64,000 nt of DNA from positions 1 through 64,000 of the forward strand of contig DASRQS010000009.1 in assembly GCA_035696365.1 (NCBI GenBank). The letters are read 5' to 3'. Origin of the DNA: JALYLC01 sp035696365. GTDB taxonomy: Bacteria > Actinomycetota > Thermoleophilia > Gaiellales > JALYLC01. The position numbers and the translations under genes are program-made. Below, one piece after another: positions 31,540 to 40,270 of the stretch. The notes beneath the pieces were generated by a model. It searched no databases and was not told where the DNA came from. It worked only from the letters and a program-made list of their open reading frames with translations. The first letter of the stretch is position 1; each line of letters opens with the position of its first letter.

Positions 31540-32822
31540 GCGTCGCCATGCAGCCGAGGTCGCGAGCCCGGACGCATCTGCGCCTGCTCCCGCCCGCGGG
31601 CGAGCCGCCCTCGCTCGCCGCCCACGTCGCCCGCTACGGCCGTCTGCCCTCGCTGCGCGGCGAATCCGCCGCGCTGATCTCGGCGGTCGAGGCCAGCGGC
31701 CTGCGCGGGCGCGGGGGCGCCGGCTTCCCGACGCACCTCAAGCTGCGCGCGGTGGCTGCCGGGCGAGCGCCCATCGTGGTGGCGAACGGCGTGGAGGGCG
31801 AGCCCGCGAGCCACAAGGACAGTCTGCTGATGCGGGTCAACCCGCACCTCGTGCTCGACGGCGCCGCGGCGGCGGCAGCGGCCGTCGGGGCGCGCCGCAT
31901 CATGGTCGCCGTCGGCCGCACCGCGACGAGCGCGCAGGCGAGCCTGGCCGGCGCCATCGCCGAGCGCGCCCGCGCGGGGGGACGGGAGCAGATCGATCTC
32001 TTCTCCGTCCCGGACCGATTCGTCGCCGGCGAGGAGACCGCGCTCGTGCAGTGGCTGAACGGCGGGCCCGCGAAGCCCACATTCACACCTCCGCGACCGT
32101 CCGAGCGTGGCGTGCGCGGGCGCCCCACCCTCGTGCAGAACGTCGAGACGCTCGCCAACATCGCGCTCGTCGCGCGCAACGGCGCCGGCTGGTTCCGCGA
32201 GCTCGGCAGCCAGGCGGAGCCGGGCTCGCTGCTCGTCACGCTGGGCGGTGCCGTCGCTCGGCCCGGGATCACCGAGCTGGAGACGGGCATCTTGCTCGGC
32301 GCCGCCCTCGAACGCTGCGACGGGTTCACCGAGACGCCGCAGGCGCTGCTCGTCGGCGGGTACTTCGGCACCTGGGTGCGCGCCTCGACGGCGCTCGACG
32401 CCCCGCTCTCCGAGGCCGGCCTGCGACCGCTCGGGGCCTCGCTCGGCGCACGCTCGATCGCGGCGCTGCCGCACACGAGCTGCGGCGTGGTCGAGAGCGC
32501 GCGCCTGGCGTTCTATCTCGCCGGCGAGAGCGCCGGCCAGTGCGGGCCGTGCGTCTTCGGGCTGCGCGCGATCGCCGACGCGCTGGCCGTGATCGCGAAC
32601 TGCGAGGCCGGCTCCGCCGATGCCCTCACGCGTCTACGGCGCATCGCACCGCAGGTGACGGGCCGCGGTGCATGCGCGCATCCGAACGGAGCGACGCGAC
32701 TGGTCGCAAGCGCCCTTGCCGTGTTCTCGGACGAGGTCGCCCACCACCTGGCGGGCCACTGCTCGGCGCGCTCCTTCGAGACTGTGCTGCCGATCCCGGC
32801 GACCGGGACGGAGTGGCGATGA
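31536..32822 (+). CDS. NuoF-like FMN/Fe-S NADH dehydrogenase subunit
   Basis: 428 aa resembling the 51-kDa subunit of complex I. The FMN/NADH glycine-rich loop is GLRGRGGAGFPTHLKLRAV, followed by VANGVEGEPASHKDSLLM, an SLBB-like segment (LVTLGGAVARPGITEL), and the Fe-S region SAGQCGPCVFGL with further Cys in HTSCGVVE and GRGACAHPNG. It probably oxidises NADH and passes electrons to the ferredoxin and the FRD membrane protein. No NuoE or NuoG partner is present. GTG 31536 overlaps the preceding stop. Confidence 0.88.
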   Translation: MSVAMQPRSRARTHLRLLPPAGEPPSLAAHVARYGRLPSLRGESAALISAVEASGLRGRGGAGFPTHLKLRAVAAGRAPIVVANGVEGEPASHKDSLLMRVNPHLVLDGAAAAAAAVGARRIMVAVGRTATSAQASLAGAIAERARAGGREQIDLFSVPDRFVAGEETALVQWLNGGPAKPTFTPPRPSERGVRGRPTLVQNVETLANIALVARNGAGWFRELGSQAEPGSLLVTLGGAVARPGITELETGILLGAALERCDGFTETPQALLVGGYFGTWVRASTALDAPLSEAGLRPLGASLGARSIAALPHTSCGVVESARLAFYLAGESAGQCGPCVFGLRAIADALAVIANCEAGSADALTRLRRIAPQVTGRGACAHPNGATRLVASALAVFSDEVAHHLAGHCSARSFETVLPIPATGTEWR

Positions 32823-33046
32823 GCCGCCGCCGGACGACGCATCTGCGCGTCGACCCGATCCGCTGCGATGCCTACGGCAATTGCGCCGAGCTCCTGCCCG
32901 AGCTGATCGCGCTCGACGAGTGGGGCTATCCGATCGTCTCGGACGGCCCCGTGCCGAGCGGCCTGCAGCGCGAGGCGCGCCGCGCCGTCTCGCTATGCCC
33001 GCGGCTCGCGCTCCTGCTCGAGCAGCGGGACGCTCACAGCGGTTGA
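32819..33046 (+). CDS. 3Fe-4S type ferredoxin
   Basis: 75 aa. The cluster motif is RCDAYGNCAELLPE with a distant third ligand in SLCPRLAL; three cysteines in all, matching single-cluster actinobacterial ferredoxins. ATG 32819 overlaps the NuoF-like stop by 4 nt. Last gene of the redox operon; its 3' end overlaps the convergent histidine kinase gene by 54 nt. Confidence 0.87.
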   Translation: MSRRRTTHLRVDPIRCDAYGNCAELLPELIALDEWGYPIVSDGPVPSGLQREARRAVSLCPRLALLLEQRDAHSG

Positions 33047-34447
33047 GTCGTCCTCGGTCGTGTCGTCCCCGACGACGACGGACGGCCCGAAGGTCACCGT
33101 GACGACCGCACCGCCATCCGGCGCGTTGGCAGCCGTGGCCTCGCCCCCGTGGGCCTCTGCCGCCTGACGCACGATCGCGAGACCGAGACCCGACCCAGGC
33201 ATCCCGCGGGCGCTGTCGGCGCGGTAGAAGCGGTCGAACACGTGCGGGAGGTCGGCCTCGTCGAAGCCGGGGCCGTGATCGCGGATCATGAGCGTGCCGT
33301 TCGCGAGCTCGATCTCGATCGGCCGGCCCGGCGGGCTCCACTTGTGGGCGTTGCCGATCAGGTTCGAGATCGCGCGGCTGATGCGCTCGGGCTCGCCGCT
33401 CACGACCGTCGGCTGTAGCGTCGCGCGGAAGGAGACGCCGTCGACCGCGCGGCGCTCGGCGCGCTCGACGAGCGCGCGCACGATCTGGTCGACGCGCACG
33501 TCATCCACGACATCGCTCGGCTTGGCCCCGCGCGCGAGCTCGACCACGTCGCCGACGAGCGCGGTGAGCTCGTCGAGCTCCGCGATGATGTCGGCGCGCA
33601 GGCTCTCGCGGTCGGCCTCGGGCAGCCGGTCGGCTTCCTGCAGCACCTGGATGTTGGCCCGGAGGCTGGCGATCGGCGTGCGCAGCTCGTGGCTGGCGTC
33701 GGCCACGAGGTGGCGTTGCGCCTCGGCCGAGCGCTCGAGGGCATCAAGCGTCGCGTTGAAGCTGCGGGCGAGCCGGGCGAGCTCGTCCTGGCCCTCGATC
33801 TCGAGCCGCTGCGAGAGGTCGGGGTTGGCGGTCAGGGCCTCGGTCTGGCGTGTGAAACGCGAGACCGGGGCAAGTGCCGCCCGCGCCACCACGCCGCCGA
33901 CCGCAGCCGCCGCGAGGATGCCGACGCCGCCGACGGCGAGCAGGAGGATCAGCAGACGCCGCAGGGCGTGGTCGACCTCGCCGAGCGGTCGTGCGATCTG
34001 CGCGGCGCCGCTGTGGCCGAGACCCACCGTGAGCACGCGCAGGTGCACGTCTCCCACGTGCGCGTCGCTGAAGTAGCTGCCCTGACCGCCGGCCGCCAGC
34101 GCCTTGGCGCGCGCATCCACAGGCAACGTCGAGCCCGAGGCCAGCGCCTGGCCGCTCGACGAGACGATCGTGCCCTGCGGCGAGATGTATTGCACCTTGC
34201 CGGCGGCATCGCCGAACGGGTTGGGCGGCGGACCGCCATCGTCGCCGTCGCCGCCTCCGGGCTGGCCTCCGGGGTTGTTGTGGTGTCCCAGGGTGCTCGG
34301 GATGGAGGTGGCGCGGTCTCTCAGGGCGGAGTCGATCTGCCCGCGCAGGGTCGAGCGCGCGGCCTCGTACTGTGCCGCGGCCAGGACGACGACAGTCAGC
34401 GCCACGGCGACGCCCGCGACGGCCGCCATGCGGGTGCGCAGCTTCAC
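32993..34447 (-). CDS. HAMP sensor histidine kinase, MprB-like
   Basis: 484 aa. Membrane helix 1 (about residues 8-27) and helix 2 (about 165-190) bracket an extracytoplasmic domain with a Gly/Pro/Asp-rich insert (GGQPGGGDGDDGGPPPNPFG). HAMP follows (SRFTRQTEALTANPDLSQRL), then the H box HLVADASHELRTPIASLRAN, N box ISNLIGNAHKW, and G boxes RDHGPGFDE and GSGLGLAIVRQ. All catalytic motifs are intact. It is coupled to the upstream response regulator by 4 nt. The signal is unknown; the acidic loop could bind cations (inference). Confidence 0.93.
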   Translation of the reverse strand: MKLRTRMAAVAGVAVALTVVVLAAAQYEAARSTLRGQIDSALRDRATSIPSTLGHHNNPGGQPGGGDGDDGGPPPNPFGDAAGKVQYISPQGTIVSSSGQALASGSTLPVDARAKALAAGGQGSYFSDAHVGDVHLRVLTVGLGHSGAAQIARPLGEVDHALRRLLILLLAVGGVGILAAAAVGGVVARAALAPVSRFTRQTEALTANPDLSQRLEIEGQDELARLARSFNATLDALERSAEAQRHLVADASHELRTPIASLRANIQVLQEADRLPEADRESLRADIIAELDELTALVGDVVELARGAKPSDVVDDVRVDQIVRALVERAERRAVDGVSFRATLQPTVVSGEPERISRAISNLIGNAHKWSPPGRPIEIELANGTLMIRDHGPGFDEADLPHVFDRFYRADSARGMPGSGLGLAIVRQAAEAHGGEATAANAPDGGAVVTVTFGPSVVVGDDTTEDDSTAVSVPLLEQEREPRA

Positions 34448-35118
34448 GGCTCTCGCAGCACGTAGCCGACGCCGCGGATCGTGTGGATCAGCGGCCGGGC
34501 ACCGGCGTCCTCGAGCTTGCGGCGCAGGTAGCCGACGTAGACGCGCAGCGCATTCGAGGCGGGCCCGAAGTCGTAGCCCCAGACGCGGTCGTAGATGAGG
34601 CCGTGCGGCAGAACCCGGCGCGGATTGAGCATGAGCAGCTCGAGCAGCTGGTACTCGGTGCGCGTCAGCTCGGCGAATGTGCCGTCCACCGCGACGCCGT
34701 GACGCGCGCTGTCCAGCTTGAGCTCCGCGAACGAGACGGCATCGGGATCGCCATCGCCTCCGTTGCGGCGCAACAGTGCTCGCAGGCGCGCCTTCAGCTC
34801 CCCCACGTCGAAGGGCTTGACGAGGTAGTCGTCCGCGCCCGCGTCGAGCCCGTCGATGCGATCGGCGATCGCGTCGCGCGCGGTCAACATCAGGATCGGC
34901 ACGCGATTGCCCGCCCCGCGCAGTCGCTGGCAGACCTCGATCCCATCGATGTCGGGCATGCCGACGTCGAGCACGACCGCGTCGGGAACGGCGGTGGCGG
35001 CCAGTGTCAGGGCCTGCTGGCCGCCCTCGGCCATCTGCACCTCGTACCCGGCCAGCGTCAGCGCGCGGCGCAGCGCGTCGCGCACCGAGCGATCGTCATC
35101 GACCACGAGGATTCTCAT
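34444..35118 (-). CDS. OmpR/PhoB-family response regulator, MprA-like
   Basis: 224 aa. Receiver domain with VVDDD, phosphoacceptor in AVVLDVGMPDIDG and VKPFDVGEL; C-terminal winged helix with LTRTEYQLLELLMLNPRRVL and YVGYLRRKLED, IRGVGYVLRE. The start ATG 35118 begins the receiver fold; longer upstream reading is not conserved. It shares a 150-bp intergenic region with the divergent exported repeat protein, which contains TTCTTACGAAAGAA at about 35163. Confidence 0.95.
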   Translation of the reverse strand: MRILVVDDDRSVRDALRRALTLAGYEVQMAEGGQQALTLAATAVPDAVVLDVGMPDIDGIEVCQRLRGAGNRVPILMLTARDAIADRIDGLDAGADDYLVKPFDVGELKARLRALLRRNGGDGDPDAVSFAELKLDSARHGVAVDGTFAELTRTEYQLLELLMLNPRRVLPHGLIYDRVWGYDFGPASNALRVYVGYLRRKLEDAGARPLIHTIRGVGYVLREP

Positions 35119-35269
35119 CAGACCCCATTCTGCCCGCGCAGACCGGCCCCCAGGCATGACTCCTACGCCGTTCTTACGAAAGAACTCTTCACGGATTCGG
35201 TACATCCGTGTGCCAGGCTGGGTTTCGTCGACTGGCCGCCGGAGGCCGGAACCAACGGGAGGACCGAGC

Positions 35270-36136
35270 ATGCGTTCCTGGATTCGCCTACCTTCGCCCG
35301 CCATGGGCGTGGCCCTCATCGCGCTCGTCGTCGCACTCGGCGGCACGAGCTACGCAGTCGTGCGCATCGGCACGAAGCAGATCAGGAACAACGCCGTCAC
35401 GAGCCCGAAGATCCGCAACGGCGGGGTGAAGAACGTCGACCTCGCGCGCAACAGCGTCGTCACCGCCAAGATCGTGGCCGGCGCCGTGACCGGCCTGCAG
35501 ATCAAGGACGCCGGCGTCGGCAACGCCGATCTCGGCAACGACTCCGTCTCGGGCGGCAAGGTGCGCGCCGGAGCGATCGGCAACAGCGATCTCGCCAACG
35601 ACGCCGTGACGAGCTCGAAGCTGCACGCGGCATCGGTCGGCAACGCCGATCTCGCAGACGGCGCCGTGGCGAGCTCGAAGGTCGCCGACGGCACGCTGCT
35701 GGCCGCTGACATCAAGGACGGCGAGGTCGTCAAGGGCAACGGCCGCATGCTCTCGACCGCGCTCACGCTGCCCGACGGCGCGGGGATGACCACGTTGCTG
35801 AGCGTGCCCGGGCTCGGCGCCCTGCGGGCGAGCTGCGCGAACGGCGTCACCACGACGCAGTGGCAGAACACCGCGACTGTGCCGGTGACCGTGGCCAACG
35901 AGGTCGTCTTCCACACCCCGGCGAGCGCCAGCGACGCCAACGTCGCTAGCGTGGCCGCCGGCGGCACGCTCGATCAGCCCGCCAACGCGAGCGCCGGCGG
36001 CCAGGAAAGCGTCACGTGGCAGGCCGGCGACGATTCGAGTGCCGGCGACCGCGTGAGCACCGTGTGGGCGACCGCGGGCGCAAGCGGCGCCAACTGCCGC
36101 GTCACTGCCCAGGGGATCGCGACCGCCACCCCGTAG
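35270..36136 (+). CDS. exported repeat protein (beta-helix-like), Thermoleophilia type
   Basis: 288 aa. A signal/anchor helix (AMGVALIALVVALGGTSYAV) is followed by about twelve degenerate repeats of 10-15 residues such as GNADLGNDSVSGGKVRAGAI and GNSDLANDAVTSSKL, consistent with a stacked beta structure. The C-terminal 110 residues form a separate domain with two cysteines (LRASCANG and GANCRVTAQG). ATG 35270 has GGGAGG upstream. Proteins with this start and repeat style are common in Solirubrobacterales-like genomes; function unknown, probably surface. Confidence 0.8.
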   Translation: MRSWIRLPSPAMGVALIALVVALGGTSYAVVRIGTKQIRNNAVTSPKIRNGGVKNVDLARNSVVTAKIVAGAVTGLQIKDAGVGNADLGNDSVSGGKVRAGAIGNSDLANDAVTSSKLHAASVGNADLADGAVASSKVADGTLLAADIKDGEVVKGNGRMLSTALTLPDGAGMTTLLSVPGLGALRASCANGVTTTQWQNTATVPVTVANEVVFHTPASASDANVASVAAGGTLDQPANASAGGQESVTWQAGDDSSAGDRVSTVWATAGASGANCRVTAQGIATATP

Positions 36137-36152
36137 TTCATGCTCCCGTGAC

Positions 36153-38687
36153 ATGGGCCGCGACCCGCGTCACGACGTGCTCTTCGAACCGCTGCGCATC
36201 GGTCCCAAGACCCTGCGCAACCGCTTCTACCAGGTGCCCCACTGCACAGGCTTCGGCAGCGAGAAGCCGTGGTCTCAGGCGCGCCATCGCGGCGTCAAGG
36301 CCGAGGGCGGCTGGGCGGCCGTCAACACCGAGTACTGCGCGGTCAGCCTCGACTCCGACGAGACGCCGTACGTCTCGGCGCGCATGTGGGATGACGGCGA
36401 CGTGCGCGTGCTCGCCGCGACCTGCGATGAAGCGCACCGCCACGGCGCGCTCGCCGGCATCGAGCTCTCGCACACGGGCGCGCACGGGGAGAACAGCGAG
36501 TCGCGCCTGGCCGCGGCCGCGCCCTCGCAGATCGCGAGCGACTTCGCACCCGGGCTCGTGCCGCGCGCAATGACGAAACGCGACATCCGCCGGGTGCAGG
36601 GAGACTGGGTCCGCGCCGCGCGGCAGTCGCGCACCGCAGGTTTCGACATCGTCTACGTCTACGGCGCGCACACCTACCTGCCGGGGCAGTTCCTCTCGCC
36701 CCACTACAACCGGCGCAACGACGAGTACGGCGGCTCGCTCGAGAATCGCGCGCGCTTCTGGCTGGAGACGCTCGAACAGGTGCGCGCGGCCGTGGGCGAC
36801 GACTGCGCGATCGCCTGCCGCGTGGCGGTCGACCGCATGGGCGCGCTCGGCGTGGACATCGAGGAGGGGCTCGAGTTCGTGCGCATGGCCGACCACCTCG
36901 TCGATCTCTGGGACGTCACGGTCGGCTCGATCGCCGAGTGGTCGAAGGACTCGGGGCCGTCGCGCTTCTACGCGGAGGGCTGGCAGCTCGAGAGCACGGC
37001 GCGCGTGCGCGAGGCGACGACGAAGCCCATCGTGGGCGTGAGCCGCCTGACCGATCCCGACCTGATGGCAGAGATCGTACGCAGCGGAGCCTGGGATCTG
37101 ATCGGGGCCGCGCGGCCGTCGATCGCCGATCCGTTCCTGCCGGCGAAGATCGACGAAGGACGCGTCGATGAGATCCGCGAGTGCATCGGCTGCAACGTCT
37201 GCATCTCCAAGGCCGACACCCGGCGCCACATCGGATGCACGCAGAACGCGACGGCGGGCGAGGAGTTCCGGCGCGGCTGGCACCCCGAGCGCTTCGCGCC
37301 GCTGCGCCGCGGCTTCGACGCGCTCGTCGTCGGGGGCGGCCCTGCCGGCATGGAGTGCGCGCTCACGCTCGCTCGCCGCGGCGCGGCCCGCGTCCGCCTC
37401 GTCGACCGGGCGCCGGCGATGGGCGGGCACCTCGGCTGGCTGACCCGCCTGCCCGGCCTCGGCGAGTGGGGCCGGTTGACGGCATACCGCATGGCGGCGC
37501 TCAAGCGCCTGCCGAACGTCGAGGTGATCGCGGAGCTCGAGCTGACGGCCGTGGAGATCGAGCGAAACGCAGCGGACGCGGTGGTGCTGGCGACGGGCTC
37601 GCACTGGGCCGAGGACGGCCTCAACGGCTTCACGCGCGCGCCGCTGCCGGGAGCGGACAGCGCGGCGCCGCATGTCCTCACGCCCGAGCAGATCGTGGCC
37701 GGCGGCAAGCGGCCGCCCCCGGGGCGCGTCGTCGTCTACGACGGCGACGGCTATGTCGTGGCCGCCGCGGTGGCGGAGCTGCTCGCGCGCGAGGGCCGCG
37801 AGGTCGAGCTCGTGACGGGCTTCGACACGATCGTGCCCTACAGCGCCGAGATGCTCGAGGACGTGCTCACCCGCGAGCGCCTGCACGCCTGCGGAGTCGC
37901 GATGCGCGCGGGCACGGTGGTGACGAGCGTCGGGCCGGGGGCGCTGACGTGCACGGACGCCAACGGCGAGCCCCTGGAGCTGGCGGCCGCCGGCGTCGTG
38001 CTGGTCACCCAGCGGGTGTCCGACGACGCGCTCTTCCACGACCTCGACGGACGGCGCGGGGCGGTCTTCCGCATCGGCGACTGCGTCGCGCCGCGCCTGC
38101 TCTCCGAGGCGATCTTCGACGGCCACCGCCTGGCGCGGGAGATCGACTGCGAGGATCCCGAGGTCGCGCTGCCGTACCTGCGCGAGCGCGTGGGCGACAG
38201 CGACCAGCTGCCGCCCGGCGCCGAGCCGGCGCCGCTGTCGCTGCTGCCGCCCCGCCCGCGCCCCGAGCCGCGCACCTGCGAGTTCGTCGACGACGCAAGT
38301 GCTGCGGCGGAGCGGATCGACGCCCTGATGCGCGCTGCCGGCGCGGACGCCGTCGTGGCCGTGGGTCGCGGCGCGGGCGACGAGGTCGAGGGCTGCCGCC
38401 GCCTGGCCGAGCGCTACGGCGCGCGGCTTGCGGTTTCACGACCACAGGTCGAAGCCGGCCGGGCGACGCGCGCCGAGCTGGTGGGCGCATCGGGCGACAC
38501 CGTCGCCCCGCGCACCTACCTCGCGCTCGGCATCTCGGGCGCCCTGCCTCACCTCGTCGGCATGGCCGAGAGCCAGACGATCGTGGCCGTCAATCACCAC
38601 CGCGGCGCGCGGATCTTCGAGTACGCGGATCTGGGGGTCACGGCCGACGCCGGTGACGTGATCGAGGCACTGCTCGCTCTGAGCTGA
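36153..38687 (+). CDS. trimethylamine dehydrogenase-like flavoprotein fused to an ETF-alpha domain
   Basis: 844 aa. Residues 1-700 follow trimethylamine/dimethylamine dehydrogenase: Cys31 in RNRFYQVPHCTGFG (6-S-cysteinyl-FMN site), VNTEYCAVSLDSDETPY, YVYGAHTYLP (Tyr and His of the active site), the 4Fe-4S motif CIGCNVCISKADTRRHIGC (from residue 344), and a second dinucleotide-binding domain (VVGGGPAGMECALTLARRGA). Residues about 709-844 match the FAD-binding C-terminal domain of ETF alpha: VVAVGRGAGDEVEGCRRLAE, ELVGASGDTVAPRTYLALGI and SGALPHLVGM. Classical TMADH ends near 730 and gives electrons to separate ETF, so this looks like donor and acceptor in one chain. Confidence 0.88.
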   Translation: MGRDPRHDVLFEPLRIGPKTLRNRFYQVPHCTGFGSEKPWSQARHRGVKAEGGWAAVNTEYCAVSLDSDETPYVSARMWDDGDVRVLAATCDEAHRHGALAGIELSHTGAHGENSESRLAAAAPSQIASDFAPGLVPRAMTKRDIRRVQGDWVRAARQSRTAGFDIVYVYGAHTYLPGQFLSPHYNRRNDEYGGSLENRARFWLETLEQVRAAVGDDCAIACRVAVDRMGALGVDIEEGLEFVRMADHLVDLWDVTVGSIAEWSKDSGPSRFYAEGWQLESTARVREATTKPIVGVSRLTDPDLMAEIVRSGAWDLIGAARPSIADPFLPAKIDEGRVDEIRECIGCNVCISKADTRRHIGCTQNATAGEEFRRGWHPERFAPLRRGFDALVVGGGPAGMECALTLARRGAARVRLVDRAPAMGGHLGWLTRLPGLGEWGRLTAYRMAALKRLPNVEVIAELELTAVEIERNAADAVVLATGSHWAEDGLNGFTRAPLPGADSAAPHVLTPEQIVAGGKRPPPGRVVVYDGDGYVVAAAVAELLAREGREVELVTGFDTIVPYSAEMLEDVLTRERLHACGVAMRAGTVVTSVGPGALTCTDANGEPLELAAAGVVLVTQRVSDDALFHDLDGRRGAVFRIGDCVAPRLLSEAIFDGHRLAREIDCEDPEVALPYLRERVGDSDQLPPGAEPAPLSLLPPRPRPEPRTCEFVDDASAAAERIDALMRAAGADAVVAVGRGAGDEVEGCRRLAERYGARLAVSRPQVEAGRATRAELVGASGDTVAPRTYLALGISGALPHLVGMAESQTIVAVNHHRGARIFEYADLGVTADAGDVIEALLALS

Positions 38688-38689
38688 GG

Positions 38690-38919
38690 TGCAGCGGTCG
38701 TAGACGTACCGATCGTCGTCAGATGCGCCTTCTCCTCGGTCGCTACGACCTCGACGTAGACCGCCCCGGTCAGCCAAAAGGCGCGGAAGATGGCCGCGTA
38801 GGCGCGCTCCCACGTCGCGCGGCCGGTGACGGCGAGACGCTGCGCGCGCGTCTGCGCGTCTGAGCGGACTGCGCCAGCAGCACCAGCAGCGCCAGCGCGC
38901 CCGCGGCAACGGATCTCAT
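38690..38919 (-). pseudogene. decayed secreted-protein gene with 8-bp duplication
   Basis: ATG 38919 opens a signal peptide (MRSVAAGALALLVLLAQSAQ), but the frame then becomes arginine-rich and stops at 38770. At the break there are two tandem copies of CAGACGCG on the minus strand. Removing one copy joins SAQT to RAQRLAVTGRATWERAYAAI then FRAFWLTGAVYVEVVATEEK, a plausible secreted protein. The 3' end is unclear and runs toward the TMADH-like gene on the other strand. The rest of the 38688-38999 interval holds only the promoter region of the next gene. Confidence 0.4.
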
Positions 38920-38999
38920 CCGGTGAACCGTACGGCGCATGGCTGGTCGTACACAACCCGCTCGCGGGCCACCGTGCTACAACCGCTCGCGTGAGAGCG

Positions 39000-40040
39000 A
39001 TGCGCACCATCAACGTGGTCGGCGTGCACGCGGCCGGCGAGATCGGCAACGTCGTCGTGGGCGGCGTCCTCCCACCCCCCGGAGCAACGGTGTTCGAGCA
39101 GATGCAGTGGCTCGAGCGCGAGGGCGACGGACTGCGGCGATTGCTGCTGCGCGAGCCGCGCGGCAGCGTGGCGGCGCACGCCAACCTGGTCGTGCCCGCG
39201 ACGCGCGACGACTGCGACGCCGGCTTCATCATCATGGAGCCGACGGAGTACCCGCCGATGTCCGGCTCCAACACCATCTGCACCACGACCGTCCTGCTCG
39301 AGACCGGCATGCTGCCGATGCACGAGCCCGAGACCGTCCTCCGGCTGGAGGCGCCCGGCGGAGTCGTCGAGGTGCGCGCGGCCTGTCGCGACGGTCGCTG
39401 CGAGTCGGTCGAGTTCACGAACGTCCCGTGCTTCGCCGAGCGGCTCGACGCGCCGCTGGAGGTCGAGGGCCTCGGCACGATCAGCGTCGACGTCGCCTAT
39501 GGCGGCATGTTCTATGCCATCGCCGATGCCGCGGAGCTCGGGTTCGCGATCGAGCCGGGCGAGGCGCGCGAGCTCTCGCTCGCGGGCGAGCGCATCCGCG
39601 TCGCCGCGCGTGAACAGCTGCCCTGCGCGCACCCCGAGAACCCCGCCATCCGCGACGTCTCGATCGTGCAGATCGCGGCGCCCTGGCGCGGTGTGGGCGC
39701 AGTCACGCGCAATGCGGTCGTGGTGGCGCCGGGCCGGCTCGATCGCAGCCCGACCGGCACGGGCCTGTGCGCCCGTATGGCCGTGCTGCACGCGCGCGGG
39801 CTGATGCGACCGGGCGATGCGATGTCGCACGCCTCGGTGATCGGGACGGTCTTCGACGGGCGCATTGTGGCCCCCGCGACCGTGGGCGACCGCGACGGCA
39901 TCATTCCCGCCGTGCGCGGCTCGGCCTGGATCACCGGGCTCCACCAGTATCTGGTCGACCCCTCCGATCCGTTCCCGGAGGGGTATCTCGTTGCGGACAC
40001 CTGGGGCGTGAGCGGCGCCGACACCCAAGCGCCCGCATGA
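39000..40040 (+). CDS. proline racemase-family enzyme
   Basis: 346 aa from ATG 39000 (GTG 38991 also possible). The family fold is clear: MEPTEYPPMSGSNTICTTTV, VDVAYGGMFYAI, VSIVQIAAPW and RSPTGTGLCARMAVLHARG. Proline racemases and hydroxyproline epimerases use two cysteines at these sites; here the positions read Ser (MSGSN) and Thr (SPTGTG). Family subgroups with substituted residues include trans-3-hydroxy-L-proline dehydratases. So it is likely a dehydratase or another variant rather than a racemase (inference). Confidence 0.88.
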   Translation: MRTINVVGVHAAGEIGNVVVGGVLPPPGATVFEQMQWLEREGDGLRRLLLREPRGSVAAHANLVVPATRDDCDAGFIIMEPTEYPPMSGSNTICTTTVLLETGMLPMHEPETVLRLEAPGGVVEVRAACRDGRCESVEFTNVPCFAERLDAPLEVEGLGTISVDVAYGGMFYAIADAAELGFAIEPGEARELSLAGERIRVAAREQLPCAHPENPAIRDVSIVQIAAPWRGVGAVTRNAVVVAPGRLDRSPTGTGLCARMAVLHARGLMRPGDAMSHASVIGTVFDGRIVAPATVGDRDGIIPAVRGSAWITGLHQYLVDPSDPFPEGYLVADTWGVSGADTQAPA

Positions 40041-40270
40041 ATTGGGGTCAGGCAGGTCAGTCGCCGGCGGGCACTGCCGAGGCCAGCCCTTCCGCCTCGC
40101 TCAGATGGCGGCCGAAGTCGACGCCAGGCGCGGGACCGGACGGTGAGGTCACGCCGCATGCACCCACGCGCACGCCATTGCGAAGAAGCCATCGCGTCCT
40201 CCTCCTGACGTGGATGAAACGCCGCGCGAGCACCGCCGGGCGCGGAGTTTCGGCCGCGTGCCGCGCAATG

